64,000 bases of DNA, from NCBI RefSeq assembly GCF_000282455.1, contig NZ_AKJG01000155.1:1-64000 (forward strand), written 5' to 3'. Of this stretch, positions 37,946 to 48,592 are shown piece after piece; the first letter of the stretch is position 1, and every line of letters begins with the position of its first letter. Under the pieces are notes generated by a model. The model was not told the origin of the DNA. It did not search any database and saw nothing but the letters and a program-made list of their open reading frames with translations. Source of the stretch: Pseudomonas sp. GM74 (lineage in GTDB: Bacteria; Pseudomonadota; Gammaproteobacteria; Pseudomonadales; Pseudomonadaceae). The position numbers and the translations under genes are program-made.

Positions 37946-39052
37946 ATGAGTCTGCTGCTTGAACCCTTTACCCTTCGCCAATTGACCCTGCCCAACCGCA
38001 TCGCGGTATCGCCGATGTGCCAGTACTCCAGTGCCGATGGCCTGGCCAATGACTGGCACCTTGTCCACCTCGGCAGCCGCGCCGTCGGCGGGGCCGGGCT
38101 GGTGTTTACCGAAGCCACGGCGGTCACCGCCGACGGGCGTATCACGGCCGAGGACCTCGGTCTGTGGAATGACGGACAGATTGAACCCCTGCAACGCATC
38201 ACCCGCTTCATCACCGCCCAGGGCGCCGTTGCCGGCATTCAGCTGGCCCATGCCGGGCGCAAGGCCAGCACCTACCGGCCGTGGCTCGGCAAACATGGCA
38301 GCGTCAAGCCGGATGAGGGCGGCTGGGTGCCGGTCGGACCTTCACCGATTGCATTCGATCCCCAACACACCCAACCCAGGCAACTCGATGACGGCGAGAT
38401 CGCCAAGGTGATCCAGGCCTTTGTCGATGCGGCAAAGCGCTCGCTGACGGCCGGTTTCAAGGTGGTCGAAGTGCATGCCGCCCATGGCTATCTGCTGCAT
38501 CAGTTCCTGTCGCCGTTGAGCAATCAGCGTCGCGATCAATATGGTGGTTCGTTCGAAAATCGCATTCGGCTGGTGCTGCAGGTCACCGAAGCGGTACGTG
38601 CGGTGTGGCCTGAGGAGTTGCCGGTGTTTGTCAGGGTGTCGGCCACCGACTGGGTAGAAGACGGCTGGAACCCCGATGAAACCGTGGAGCTGGCGCGCCG
38701 CCTCAAAGCCCTGGGAGTCGACCTGATCGACGTCTCGTCGGGCGGGACGGCGGTGAATGCGGAGATTCCCACAGGGCCGGGTTACCAGACCCGCTTCGCC
38801 GAGCGGGTGCGTAAGGAGTCGGGCATGGCCACCGGCACAGTCGGCATGATCACCGAGCCGGCCCAGGCCGAGCACATCCTGCGCACCTGTCAGGCGGACA
38901 TCATCTTCCTCGCTCGTGAGTTGTTGCGCGATCCGTATTGGGCGCTGCACGCCGACGACGACCTGGGCGGGCACAAGGCCGTGTGGCCGGCGCAGTATCA
39001 GCGGGCGACCCACCGTGAGCAGCCCATTCATGAATCGGATTTGCGCGACTGA
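37946..39052 (+). CDS. NADH:flavin oxidoreductase, old yellow enzyme (YqjM/XenA type)
   Basis: A 368-aa FMN-dependent ene-reductase with a TIM barrel. PMCQYSSADG carries the cysteine characteristic of the thermophilic-like/XenA subgroup, LAHAGRK the substrate-binding HAGRK, and VVEVHAAHGYLLHQFLSPLSNQR plus GSFENRIRL the family signature. It reduces activated C=C bonds in enones and nitro compounds. The natural substrate is unknown. RBS GAGAGGTG precedes the ATG. Confidence 0.92.
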   Translation: MSLLLEPFTLRQLTLPNRIAVSPMCQYSSADGLANDWHLVHLGSRAVGGAGLVFTEATAVTADGRITAEDLGLWNDGQIEPLQRITRFITAQGAVAGIQLAHAGRKASTYRPWLGKHGSVKPDEGGWVPVGPSPIAFDPQHTQPRQLDDGEIAKVIQAFVDAAKRSLTAGFKVVEVHAAHGYLLHQFLSPLSNQRRDQYGGSFENRIRLVLQVTEAVRAVWPEELPVFVRVSATDWVEDGWNPDETVELARRLKALGVDLIDVSSGGTAVNAEIPTGPGYQTRFAERVRKESGMATGTVGMITEPAQAEHILRTCQADIIFLARELLRDPYWALHADDDLGGHKAVWPAQYQRATHREQPIHESDLRD

Positions 39053-39066
39053 AATTCATCGATACG

Positions 39067-39101
39067 AAAAAGCCCCTGAATCGTGAGATCCAGGGGCTTT
39101 T
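39067..39101. terminator. Bidirectional terminator OYE / glpD
   Basis: AAAAGCCCCTG ... CAGGGGCTTTT with A and T runs on both flanks, between convergent genes. Confidence 0.9.
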
Positions 39102-39119
39102 GTTTATACAGGTGACCGA

Positions 39120-40658
39120 TCAGGCGGCTTCGATCTTGCTGCGGTTCTGTTCGACCTTGCTCAGGTAATCCTTGAGCTTTTCCTGCTCGGTCACCGTGGT
39201 GAACAAGCCGAGCTTGCTGCGACGCCAGAGGATGTCGTGGGCGCTGGTGGCCCATTCTTCGCTGCACAGATAGTCGACTTCGCGGGTGTAGAGACCGCCG
39301 CCGATGTGCTCGCCCATATCGCTGAGGTCTTGCACGTCTTCGAGCATGCGCCAGGTGCGGCTGCCGTAGGTGGTAGCCCAGCGGCGAGCGATCTCGCTCG
39401 GTACCCAGTCGAATTTGTCGCGAATGCGCGAGCTCAGGGCTTGCGGGGTGGTCATGTCTTCACCGCCCGGCAGCGTGGCGCTGGCGGTCCAGCTCGGCTG
39501 GATGTGCTTGAAGTAGGGTGCCAGTTGCGCCAGCGCCGACTCGGCCAGTTTGCGATAGGTGGTGAGCTTGCCGCCGAACACCGACAGCAACGGAGCCTCT
39601 TCGCCAGTGCCAGACAGCGCCAGGGTGTAATCGCGGGTCACGGCCGACGGGTTGTCGGATTCGTCGTTGCACAGCGGGCGCACACCGGAATAGCTGTGCA
39701 GGATGTCGTCGCGGCCGATTTGCTTTTTGAAATGAGCGTTGACCACGTTCAACAGGTAATCGGTTTCGCCATCGGTAATTGCAACGGCAGCCGGATCGCC
39801 GGTGTACTCGCGGTCGGTGGTGCCGATCAGGGTGAAATGATTCAGGTACGGAATGGTGAACACGATGCGCTGATCTTCGTTTTGCAGGATGTGCGCGTGT
39901 TCGCCTTCGTACAGTTTCGGCACGATCAGGTGGCTGCCCTGGATCAGGCGGATGCCGTATGGCGATTCCATCTTCAAGTCATCGCGAATGAACCTGGCGA
40001 CCCATGGCCCGGCCGCATTGACCAATGCCTTGGCGCGGATCGAAAACAGGCTGCCATCGGCGCGTTCCAGGTGCAGGTGCCACAAGCCCTTGGCGCGGCG
40101 TGCACTGACGCAGCGGGTCTGGGTGTGAACGTGGGCGCCTTTTTCCCGGGCGGCCATGGCGTTCAGCACCACCAGGCGTGCGTCGTCGACCCAGCAATCG
40201 GAGTATTCGAAGCCCTTGGTGATTTCGCTTTTGAGCGCGCTGTCGTGGCCGAACTTCAGGCTTTTCGAACCTTGCAATTGCTCGCGCTTGCCCAGGTTGT
40301 CATAGAGGAACAGGCCGGCGCGAATCATCCACGCCGGGCGCAGGTGCGGGCGGTGCGGCAACACGAAACGCATTTGCTTGACGATGTGCGGAGCCTTGGC
40401 CAACAGCACTTCGCGTTCGGCCAGGGCTTCACGCACCAGGCGGAATTCGTAATGTTCGAGGTAGCGCAGGCCACCGTGAATCAGCTTGCTGCTGGCCGAC
40501 GAGGTATGGCTGGCCAGGTCATCCTTTTCACAAAGGAACACCGAGAGACCACGGCCGGCGGCGTCCGCTGCGATCCCCACGCCATTGATCCCTCCACCGA
40601 TGACGGCGATATCGTAAACCTCGGCGAGAGGGGGCGTAGGCAAGGTGGAAGTGGGCAT
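39120..40658 (-). CDS. glpD: Glycerol-3-phosphate dehydrogenase, aerobic
   Basis: A 512-aa membrane-associated FAD enzyme oxidising glycerol-3-phosphate to dihydroxyacetone phosphate and feeding electrons to quinones. FAD motif IAVIGGGINGVGIAADAAGRG is near residue 17-37; SSKLIHGGLRYLEHYEFRLV and the C-terminal DAO_C domain are present. The ATG at 40658 precedes a short flexible tail. A GlpR-like palindrome lies 43 bp upstream. Last member of the glpF-K-R-D cluster. Confidence 0.97.
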   Translation of the reverse strand: MPTSTLPTPPLAEVYDIAVIGGGINGVGIAADAAGRGLSVFLCEKDDLASHTSSASSKLIHGGLRYLEHYEFRLVREALAEREVLLAKAPHIVKQMRFVLPHRPHLRPAWMIRAGLFLYDNLGKREQLQGSKSLKFGHDSALKSEITKGFEYSDCWVDDARLVVLNAMAAREKGAHVHTQTRCVSARRAKGLWHLHLERADGSLFSIRAKALVNAAGPWVARFIRDDLKMESPYGIRLIQGSHLIVPKLYEGEHAHILQNEDQRIVFTIPYLNHFTLIGTTDREYTGDPAAVAITDGETDYLLNVVNAHFKKQIGRDDILHSYSGVRPLCNDESDNPSAVTRDYTLALSGTGEEAPLLSVFGGKLTTYRKLAESALAQLAPYFKHIQPSWTASATLPGGEDMTTPQALSSRIRDKFDWVPSEIARRWATTYGSRTWRMLEDVQDLSDMGEHIGGGLYTREVDYLCSEEWATSAHDILWRRSKLGLFTTVTEQEKLKDYLSKVEQNRSKIEAA

Positions 40659-40700
40659 CGGCACGGCCTCGGAATTCTTTGATGTTCTGTATTTGAATTC

Positions 40701-40714
40701 GAACATTAATGTTC
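40701..40714 (-). promoter_or_regulatory. GlpR-like operator upstream of glpD
   Basis: GAACATTAATGTTC is a perfect 14-bp palindrome within TTCGAACATTAATGTTCATT, matching the TTCG/GAACAT half-sites known for GlpR. Its position 43 bp before the glpD start is right for repression. Confidence 0.7.
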
Positions 40715-40854
40715 ATTTGCGAAAATACTAGCCCATAAAGACGCCCGCAGCCAGTCAGCTTCGATTGAAAATACTCATCGAAGGGCCGTTAAAGGAAAAT
40801 TTACGAACATTTTGATGCGCGTTATGGCGCAAGAGGGATGCTGTATGTGCGATC

Positions 40855-40924
40855 GTCTTCGCGGGCAAGCCCGCTCCCACAAGGATCACACGGGCCTGTG
40901 GGAGCGGGCTTGCCCGCGATAGCG
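40855..40924. repeat. REP pair between glpR and glpD
   Basis: TTCGCGGGCAAGCCCGCTCC and its complement with a short (about 20-base) spacer lie in the glpR-glpD gap. Confidence 0.85.
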
Positions 40925-40951
40925 CCAGTGTAGGCACTGGAGATGGTGGGG

Positions 40952-41707
40952 TTAAACGACTTCCAGCCGAACCTTGTGCTGGTTCAGCAGCTGCGCCAGC
41001 GCTGGCGAAGGTTGCTGATCGGTGACCAGGCAATCGACCAGGCTGATCGGCCCCAGGCGAATCATGGCGTTGCGCCCGAACTTGCTGGAGTCGGCCGCGA
41101 GTATCACTTGCCGGGCATTGGCGATGATCGCCTGGGACACCCGCACTTCCTGATAGTCGAAGTCCAGCAGGCTGCCGTCTTCATCGATGCCGCTGATGCC
41201 GACCAGGGCGAAGTCGACCTTGAACTGATTGATGAAATCGACACTGGCCTGGCCCACCACGCCACCATCGCGCCGCACATTGCCGCCGGTCAGCAGGACA
41301 TCGAAATCGTCCTTGGCGCTGAGCATGGAGGCGACGTGCAGGTTGTTGGTGATGATTTTCAGGTGACTGTGGTTGAGCAATGCCCGGGCAATGGATTCGG
41401 TGGTCGTACCGATATTGATGAACAATGACGCATGGTCGGGAATCTGCGCGGCAATGGCTTCGCCGATACGCTGTTTCTCATCGCGCATCTGATCGGCGCG
41501 CATGGCGTAGGCGGTGTTTTCAACGCTGGAGTCGTAAGCCGCGCCGCCGTGGTAGCGACGCAACAAATTGGCTTCCGCGAGCTGATTGATGTCGCGGCGA
41601 ATGGTCTGCGGGGTAACTACGAACAGAGTGGCCATTTCCTCGATGCTGACATAGCCGCGTTCGCGGACCAGTTCGAGGATTTGCTGCTGACGGGGAGGCA
41701 GATTCAT
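40952..41707 (-). CDS. glpR: DeoR-family repressor of glycerol metabolism GlpR
   Basis: A 251-aa repressor. The N-terminal DeoR helix-turn-helix (1-57; [40 protein letters not shown]) precedes a sugar-phosphate-binding domain ([45 protein letters not shown]). The expected inducer is glycerol-3-phosphate. It sits between glpK and glpD, as in other pseudomonads. Confidence 0.95.
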   Translation of the reverse strand: MNLPPRQQQILELVRERGYVSIEEMATLFVVTPQTIRRDINQLAEANLLRRYHGGAAYDSSVENTAYAMRADQMRDEKQRIGEAIAAQIPDHASLFINIGTTTESIARALLNHSHLKIITNNLHVASMLSAKDDFDVLLTGGNVRRDGGVVGQASVDFINQFKVDFALVGISGIDEDGSLLDFDYQEVRVSQAIIANARQVILAADSSKFGRNAMIRLGPISLVDCLVTDQQPSPALAQLLNQHKVRLEVV

Positions 41708-41802
41708 GGGGCGTCCTTTGGGCTGCCGTGCAAAATTTGCCCATGATGCCGCAGGAATCCGCTCCCTACCAGTTACATACAGATACGGGGACTGGAGTTC
41801 GC

Positions 41803-43353
<1,551 letters not shown>

Positions 43354-43383
43354 TCAAAGGGCAGGGGGCGCGCGCCAACGGTA

Positions 43384-44235
43384 TCAAGAAGTTCTGGGTT
43401 TGCCGTCAATGGCAGCTGTTGCATCCTTTGTAGCAGGTACGGCGCTGGGCAGATGGCGGGCAATCAACCCACGATAGGCTGCAGCACCGAGGCAGGCACC
43501 GACAATCGGTGCAAAAACAGGAATCAGGAAATACGGGATATTGCGCCCGCCAGTGAAGGAAATTTCACCCCAGCCAGCGAAGAAAGTCATCAGTTTAGGG
43601 CCGAAGTCCCGCGCAGGGTTCATGGCAAAACCGGTCAGCGGCCCCATCGAACTGCCGATCACCGCAATCAGCAGGCCGATCAGCAGCGGTGCCAACGGGC
43701 CTTTTGGCAGGCCATTGTTGTCATCGGTCAGGGACATGATCACGCCCATCAGGATGGCCGTGATGATCACCTCGACCAGAAATGCCTGGGCGGTGGTCAG
43801 CGCTGGATTCGGGAAGGTGGAGAACACGGAGGCCAACTCAAGGCTGGCTTGAGTGCCGCGAACCATATGGTGTGATTGTTCGAATTCGAAGAATAGATTG
43901 CTGTAGAGGGTGTAGACCAATAGCGCTCCACAGAAGGCACCCGCCACTTGGGCGAGTATGTAGAAAGGCAATTTGCGCTTATCGAAGTCCGCGAAAATGC
44001 TCAGGGCAATGCTGACGGCAGGGTTCAGATGAGCCCCGGAAACCCCGGCGGTAAGGTAGATCGCCATGCTGACGCCGACGCCCCAGATAATGCTGATTTC
44101 CCACAAGCCAAAACTGGCACCCGCGACCTTGAGCGCGGCAACGCAACCTGTACCAAAAAAGATCAGCAGCGCCGTACCCAGAAACTCGGCCATGCATTGG
44201 CTCGAGAGCGACGGTTGTTGTAAAGCAGTTGTCAT
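43384..44235 (-). CDS. glpF: Glycerol uptake facilitator GlpF
   Basis: A 283-aa aquaglyceroporin with six transmembrane helices and two NPA half-helix motifs (SGAHLNPAVSIALS and GFAMNPARDFGPKL; the Asp after NPAR is the aquaglyceroporin residue). The ATG at 44235 has a GAGGTTT site. It is the first gene of the glycerol cluster. The 20-residue C-terminal tail is polar and variable. Confidence 0.95.
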   Translation of the reverse strand: MTTALQQPSLSSQCMAEFLGTALLIFFGTGCVAALKVAGASFGLWEISIIWGVGVSMAIYLTAGVSGAHLNPAVSIALSIFADFDKRKLPFYILAQVAGAFCGALLVYTLYSNLFFEFEQSHHMVRGTQASLELASVFSTFPNPALTTAQAFLVEVIITAILMGVIMSLTDDNNGLPKGPLAPLLIGLLIAVIGSSMGPLTGFAMNPARDFGPKLMTFFAGWGEISFTGGRNIPYFLIPVFAPIVGACLGAAAYRGLIARHLPSAVPATKDATAAIDGKPRTS

Positions 44236-44584
44236 TGAAACCTCATTTTTTTTTGTTGTCTGGCGCTTTTTTCCATCATGGTCGGAGCGCGTTTTTCGCC
44301 GAGGCAGGATCCCCATCCTGGTCGCGGTTTACTGCTGGGTGCAACGGTAGGGCGTTTCGTGCAGTTTCATAAACGAAAAAATATAGACAAGAAACGCTGC
44401 TGTCAAAGGTCGAAAGTGAACCGTCGGTCATAAAGAAACTATTCGCTGTATGAATGAGCGAGTCATTGGGGAATGGGATGGCCAGGCAATGGCGTCATGG
44501 ATGCGCCGCCGTAGAGCCTTTTAACAATCAATGTCCTAGAATCGGGCGCAGTATTTTTCTTCTGTCGCCCAGTCTGGAGCTGTC
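44236..44584. other. Divergent promoter region glpF / ybaK-like gene
   Basis: 349 bp with no supported gene. Besides the GlpR-like site, a -10-like TAGAAT at 44537-44542 may serve the ybaK-like gene; no good -35 was found for it. Confidence 0.5.
44365..44378 (-). promoter_or_regulatory. Candidate GlpR operator upstream of glpF
   Basis: TTTCATAAACGAAA, read on the minus strand TTTCGTTTATGAAA, resembles the GlpR core TTCG-N4-CGAA with one mismatch. It lies 130 bp upstream of glpF. Weaker than the glpD site. Confidence 0.45.
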
Positions 44585-45055
44585 ATGACCCCCGCATTGG
44601 ATTTGTTGAAAAAGGTTCGGGCCGAACATCGCGTACACAGTTACGAACATGACCCCAAGGCCGCTTCCTACGGGCTGGAAGCGGCTGAAAAACTCGGGCT
44701 CGATCCGGCGCAGGTGTTCAAGACCTTGCTGGCGGCCAGCGAGAAGGGCGAGTTGCTGGTGGCCGTAGTGCCGGTTGTCGGCAGTCTGGACTTGAAAGGG
44801 CTGGCCCACGCCGCGGGCGTGAAAAAGGTCGAAATGGCCGACCCGGCGGCAGCGCAGCGCTCTACTGGCTATCTGTTGGGCGGGATCAGTCCGCTGGGGC
44901 AGAAAAAGCGTTTGCGTACCTTCATTGATAGTTCGGCTCAGCCCTTCGCCAGCATTTTTGTCAGTGCGGGCCGACGTGGACTGGAAGTCGAACTGGCACC
45001 GGCGGTGCTGGCCGAACACACCCAGGCGAAGTTTGCCGATATCGGCCGCGCTTGA
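44585..45055 (+). CDS. ybaK: Cys-tRNA(Pro)/Cys-tRNA(Cys) deacylase (YbaK family)
   Basis: A 156-aa trans-editing protein of the YbaK/ProX superfamily that hydrolyses mischarged Cys-tRNA(Pro). [21 protein letters not shown], the [12 protein letters not shown] helix, and [19 protein letters not shown] with the catalytic Lys region are typical. It lies 101 bp before a PhzF-like gene in the same direction. Confidence 0.9.
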   Translation: MTPALDLLKKVRAEHRVHSYEHDPKAASYGLEAAEKLGLDPAQVFKTLLAASEKGELLVAVVPVVGSLDLKGLAHAAGVKKVEMADPAAAQRSTGYLLGGISPLGQKKRLRTFIDSSAQPFASIFVSAGRRGLEVELAPAVLAEHTQAKFADIGRA

Positions 45056-45156
45056 AGACCAAGTGCAGCGCTGTATGGTGAAAATCAGCCTGCTCTGTCA
45101 CTGGTGCCGGCTGGGCCAGCGCGGCATGCTCGGCGGTCTGACAAAGGGAGAAGGTT

Positions 45157-45939
45157 ATGCAGCTTGAGTTTCATCAGGTCGACGCGTTCAGCAATCAGCC
45201 ATTCAGTGGCAATCCGGCGATGGTCTATCGGCTCGATACATGGCTCGCCGATGAGTTGATGCAAAAGATTGCCGCCGAACACAATCTAGCCGAAACAGCG
45301 TTTGTGGTGCGTGAAGGGCAGGGCTGGCACATCCGTTGGTTTACGCCGACCACCGAGGTGCCATTGTGCGGCCACGCGACGCTGGCCAGCGCCCATGTGC
45401 TGTTTGAGGTCTATAAAGAGCCCGTCGAACGGCTGGACTTCACCTGCAAATCCGGTCCATTGAGCGTGACCCGTGAAGATGGACGATTGTGGCTGGATTT
45501 CCCGTCGATCACTGCGGCGCCGGTGAGCGTGATCTCGGACATCGAGCGTGCACTGGGTGTGAAGGCTGTCGAGGTACTGGCTTCGAATGAGCTGTTCGTG
45601 GTGCTGGAGTCGGAGCAAGCCGTGCTCGACTGCAAGCCGGACATGGTGGCCCTGGCAAAACTGCCGTGGTTGGGCGCTATCGTGACGGCGCAGGGCGAGC
45701 AGCACGATTTTGTTTCCCGTTACTTCGCCCCGGCAATCGGCATCAATGAGGACCCGGTGACCGGATCGACCCATTGCCTTCTGATTCCGTATTGGTCGAA
45801 GCGTTTGGGTAAGTCGAGCCTGACGGCCTATCAGCGTTCGACGCGGGGCGGGGAGTTGTTCTGCCGGCTGGAAGGCGAGCGGGTGATGATCGGCGGGGAT
45901 GCAACGCTCGTAGCAAGCGGAACGCTTTTGCTGGGTTAG
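45157..45939 (+). CDS. PhzF-family isomerase/epimerase
   Basis: A 260-aa protein of the PhzF fold (two diaminopimelate-epimerase-like domains). QVDAFSNQPFSGNPAMVY and LAETAFV contain the catalytic Glu (E46-equivalent), and FAPAIGINEDPVTGSTHCLLIPYW is the second-domain signature. No phenazine genes are nearby, so it is a stand-alone housekeeping-type member of unknown substrate. An AGAAGG site precedes the ATG. Confidence 0.9.
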   Translation: MQLEFHQVDAFSNQPFSGNPAMVYRLDTWLADELMQKIAAEHNLAETAFVVREGQGWHIRWFTPTTEVPLCGHATLASAHVLFEVYKEPVERLDFTCKSGPLSVTREDGRLWLDFPSITAAPVSVISDIERALGVKAVEVLASNELFVVLESEQAVLDCKPDMVALAKLPWLGAIVTAQGEQHDFVSRYFAPAIGINEDPVTGSTHCLLIPYWSKRLGKSSLTAYQRSTRGGELFCRLEGERVMIGGDATLVASGTLLLG

Positions 45940-45948
45940 CTCCAATCC

Positions 45949-45979
45949 AATTGTGGGAGCAAGCCCGCTCCCACAATTG
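45949..45979. terminator. Perfect hairpin (REP half-unit) between convergent genes
   Basis: AATTGTGGGAGC and GCTCCCACAATT pair perfectly (12 bp) around a 6-base loop. It appears to be a single REP element reused as a two-way terminator between the PhzF-like and ABC ATPase genes. Confidence 0.65.
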
Positions 45980-45990
45980 TTTCGTGTGTA

Positions 45991-47100
45991 TCAGTTGGCT
46001 GTGCTGTAGCGCCGGACGCCCGATTCAACAGCAGGAATCTGCGCCGCCGTGCTGCCGGACGCCTGGAACAGCACCAGGTGTTCAGCCGCGACACGAATAC
46101 CCACATCCGCCCCAACCTGACGGTCGACATGGCTCGGGAAGATCGATTCCAGCTGTGCGCCTGTCGGCAGTTGCAAGCGATACAGGGTCGATGCACCCAG
46201 GAACGTCTTGCCGGCAATTCGTGCCTTCAGTGCGCTGTCGGGCGCATAGACGATATCGTCCGGGCGCAGCAGCACGTCCACGGCGCCGCCTACCGGCCAG
46301 GTGTAGGCCCGATTGCCGCGCAACTCACCCAGCTCGGTTTGCACCGATTCGGGGCTGCTCAACTGACCGCGAATGAAATAGCCCTGACCGATGAAACTCG
46401 CCACGAAGGGTGTCAGGGGTTCGTGATACAGGTTGTAGGGCGTATCCCACTGCTCCAGACGACCTTCCTTGAACACGCCAACGTGGTCGCTGACCGCGAA
46501 GGCCTCCTCCTGATCGTGAGTCACCAGAATCGCACTGGTGCCACGGGCCTTGAGGATGTCGCGTACTTCATGGCTGAGCTTGCGGCGCAATTCGCCATCG
46601 AGGTTGGAGAACGGTTCATCGAGCAACAGCAGTTGCGGTTCCGGCGCCAAGGCGCGGGCCAGGGCGACACGTTGCTGCTGGCCACCTGAAAGCTCGTGGG
46701 GGAAGCGCTTGCCGAGGTTCTTCAGGTTGACCAGTTCCAGCAGTTCTTCGGTCACGCGATCCTTTTGCGGATGCTTGCGAATGCCGAAGGCGATGTTGTC
46801 GGCCACGCTCAAATGCGGAAACAGCGCGTAGTCCTGGAACACCATGCCGATGCGGCGTTTCTCCGGGGCAAGGGTGAAACCGGCGCTGGAGATCGTCTCG
46901 CCTGCCAGCTGGATTTCGCCTTCGTGTACCGGTTCGAAACCGGCAATCGCCCGCAGGGTGGTGGTCTTGCCGCAACCCGAGGAGCCCAGCAGGCAACCGA
47001 TGTCGCCTGCGTTGAGGTGCAGGTTGAGGTTCTGCACCACGCGCTGGTCTTGATAGCCGCAGGCGAGGTTGCGCAGGTTAAGCAGTAATGGCTGGCTCAT
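45991..47100 (-). CDS. ABC transporter ATP-binding protein (FbpC/PotA-like)
   Basis: A 369-aa CUT1/FbpC-type ATPase. Walker [17 protein letters not shown]-loop [11 protein letters not shown], signature [15 protein letters not shown], Walker [17 protein letters not shown] and switch THDQEEA are intact; a C-terminal TOBE-like domain spans about 240-360. Its start overlaps the argF stop by four bases (ATGA), so it is translated with argF. No permease or binding protein is adjacent; iron or another substrate must be served by a partner encoded elsewhere. Confidence 0.9.
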   Translation of the reverse strand: MSQPLLLNLRNLACGYQDQRVVQNLNLHLNAGDIGCLLGSSGCGKTTTLRAIAGFEPVHEGEIQLAGETISSAGFTLAPEKRRIGMVFQDYALFPHLSVADNIAFGIRKHPQKDRVTEELLELVNLKNLGKRFPHELSGGQQQRVALARALAPEPQLLLLDEPFSNLDGELRRKLSHEVRDILKARGTSAILVTHDQEEAFAVSDHVGVFKEGRLEQWDTPYNLYHEPLTPFVASFIGQGYFIRGQLSSPESVQTELGELRGNRAYTWPVGGAVDVLLRPDDIVYAPDSALKARIAGKTFLGASTLYRLQLPTGAQLESIFPSHVDRQVGADVGIRVAAEHLVLFQASGSTAAQIPAVESGVRRYSTAN

Positions 47101-48017
47101 GCGTGGTGGTACGAAGGCGGAACGAGGAATTCGAGCAAGGCCTTTTGCGCATGCAGACGATTTTCGGCTTGATCCCAGGCCACAGAGCGCGGGTCGTCGA
47201 GCAGGTCGACGCTGATTTCTTCGCCACGGTGCGCCGGCAGGCAGTGCATGAACAGCACGTCTTCAGCGGCCAGGTCGAGCAGGGCGCGGTTGACCTGGTA
47301 CGGTGCGAACAGTTGCAGACGCTTGGCGGTTTCCTCTTCCTGGCCCATGGAGGTCCAGACGTCGGTGCTCACCAGATGCGCACCACGCACGGCTTCCTTC
47401 GGGTCGCGAACGATAGTGACCCGATCGCCGGCCTTGGCCAGGAACACCGGGTTGGGCTCGTAGCCTTCCGGGCAGGCAACGCGCAACTGGAAGTCGAACT
47501 GGATCGCCGCTTCTATATAGCTGTTGCACATGTTGTTGCCATCGCCGATCCAGGCCACGGTCTTGCCCTGGATGGAGCCGCGGTGTTCGAGGAAGGTCTG
47601 CATGTCGGCAAGCAACTGGCACGGGTGCAGGTCATCGGACAGGCCGTTGATCAGCGGGACGCGCGAATTGGCGGCGAATTCTGTCAGGGTGCTGTGGGAA
47701 AACGTACGGATCATCACCGCATCGAGCATGCTCGACATGACAATGGCGGCGTCGCCGATCGGCTCGCCACGGCCCAGTTGGGTGTCACGGGGCGACAGGA
47801 AGATCGCCTGGCCACCGAGCTGGATCATGCCGGCCTCGAAGGAGATCCGGGTACGGGTCGAGGATTTCTCGAAAATCATCCCGAGCACGCGGTTTTTCAG
47901 AGGCTCGAACAGTACGCCGCGGTTACGCAGGTCCTTGAGCTCAACGCCTCGACGGATCACGCTGACCAGCTCTTCGGGCGTGCAATCCATCAGGGAGAGA
48001 AAGTGCCTTGCGCTCAT
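47097..48017 (-). CDS. argF: Ornithine carbamoyltransferase (anabolic)
   Basis: A 306-aa enzyme making citrulline from ornithine and carbamoyl phosphate. Carbamoyl-phosphate motif SSTRTR ([12 protein letters not shown]), HPCQ ([11 protein letters not shown]), and [10 protein letters not shown] are present. Either of two tandem Met codons (48020, 48017) could start it; MSARHF is used here. A paired ArgR-like site covers the predicted promoter about 115-140 bp upstream. Confidence 0.96.
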   Translation of the reverse strand: MSARHFLSLMDCTPEELVSVIRRGVELKDLRNRGVLFEPLKNRVLGMIFEKSSTRTRISFEAGMIQLGGQAIFLSPRDTQLGRGEPIGDAAIVMSSMLDAVMIRTFSHSTLTEFAANSRVPLINGLSDDLHPCQLLADMQTFLEHRGSIQGKTVAWIGDGNNMCNSYIEAAIQFDFQLRVACPEGYEPNPVFLAKAGDRVTIVRDPKEAVRGAHLVSTDVWTSMGQEEETAKRLQLFAPYQVNRALLDLAAEDVLFMHCLPAHRGEEISVDLLDDPRSVAWDQAENRLHAQKALLEFLVPPSYHHA

Positions 48018-48122
48018 CATTGACTACCTTTTGCTACAAACCGCAGATGCTCAAAGCCTTGTTTAACGGAACAACGGGCGAGACCTGCGGCGTAAGCCGC
48101 ACGGGGGCGACGAAATAGGGGG

Positions 48123-48159
48123 AGGCGCGATCTTATAATTAAATGTCGCGTCTTACCAA
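48123..48159 (-). promoter_or_regulatory. argF promoter with tandem ArgR-like half-sites
   Basis: On the plus strand, TGTCGC-N8-AA at 48144-48159 matches the Pseudomonas ArgR consensus exactly, and a degenerate copy AGGCGC-N8-AA starts 21 bp away at 48123. On the minus strand, TTGGTA (48159-48154), a 16-bp spacer and TATAAG (48137-48132) form a good sigma-70 promoter covered by these sites. Confidence 0.7.
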
Positions 48160-48305
48160 TAGGGCTACAGTTTTTAGGGAGTTTCAGAGGTGCTACGGGT
48201 TCACCGAGGTAGCGCTTTTGAAGCCTGTTTCCTGATAGCAGCGGTTCATTTGTACACCGGCCCCTCGGGACTTGGCAATCAGGCGGGGCGGCAATGGTGC
48301 GCTGA

Positions 48306-48458
48306 CAGTCGGTTTCTGACCTGTCATTCATCGGCGCCGGGCTCGACGAGCACTGGCGCCTGATCGGCGAACTGACCGGTGTGCATGGCCCCCACGGGCC
48401 GATTGAAGCCCTGCAGGAAATCCAGTTGCAGGCGCCGCCCAGGCTGCCTTCGAACTGA
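48306..48458 (+). pseudogene. Possible degraded 3' end of a lost gene
   Basis: A 50-codon open frame with strongly gene-like G/C third positions (DLSFIGAGLDEHWRLIGELT... ending LPSN-stop) but no start codon, preceded by an in-frame TGA. It lies in an otherwise gene-free 572-bp gap between argF and the molybdoenzyme gene. I do not recognise the family. The rest of the gap shows the argF promoter and nothing else clear. Confidence 0.35.
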
Positions 48459-48592
48459 ACCCGGGCAGCCATCGGCTGGCCTGATACCCCTCGATTCACA
48501 AGACGAACGTCGCTGGCGTGGCGGCGGCTCTGGCGCCATAGTTTTGTTTCCGCGGCCAACGCTGCCCGCCCAAAACAAGACAGAGACTGGCC

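Noticed and set aside
45157-45939. PhzF-like gene as part of a phenazine cluster
   Set aside because: No other phz genes nearby; stand-alone PhzF homologues are common in non-producers.
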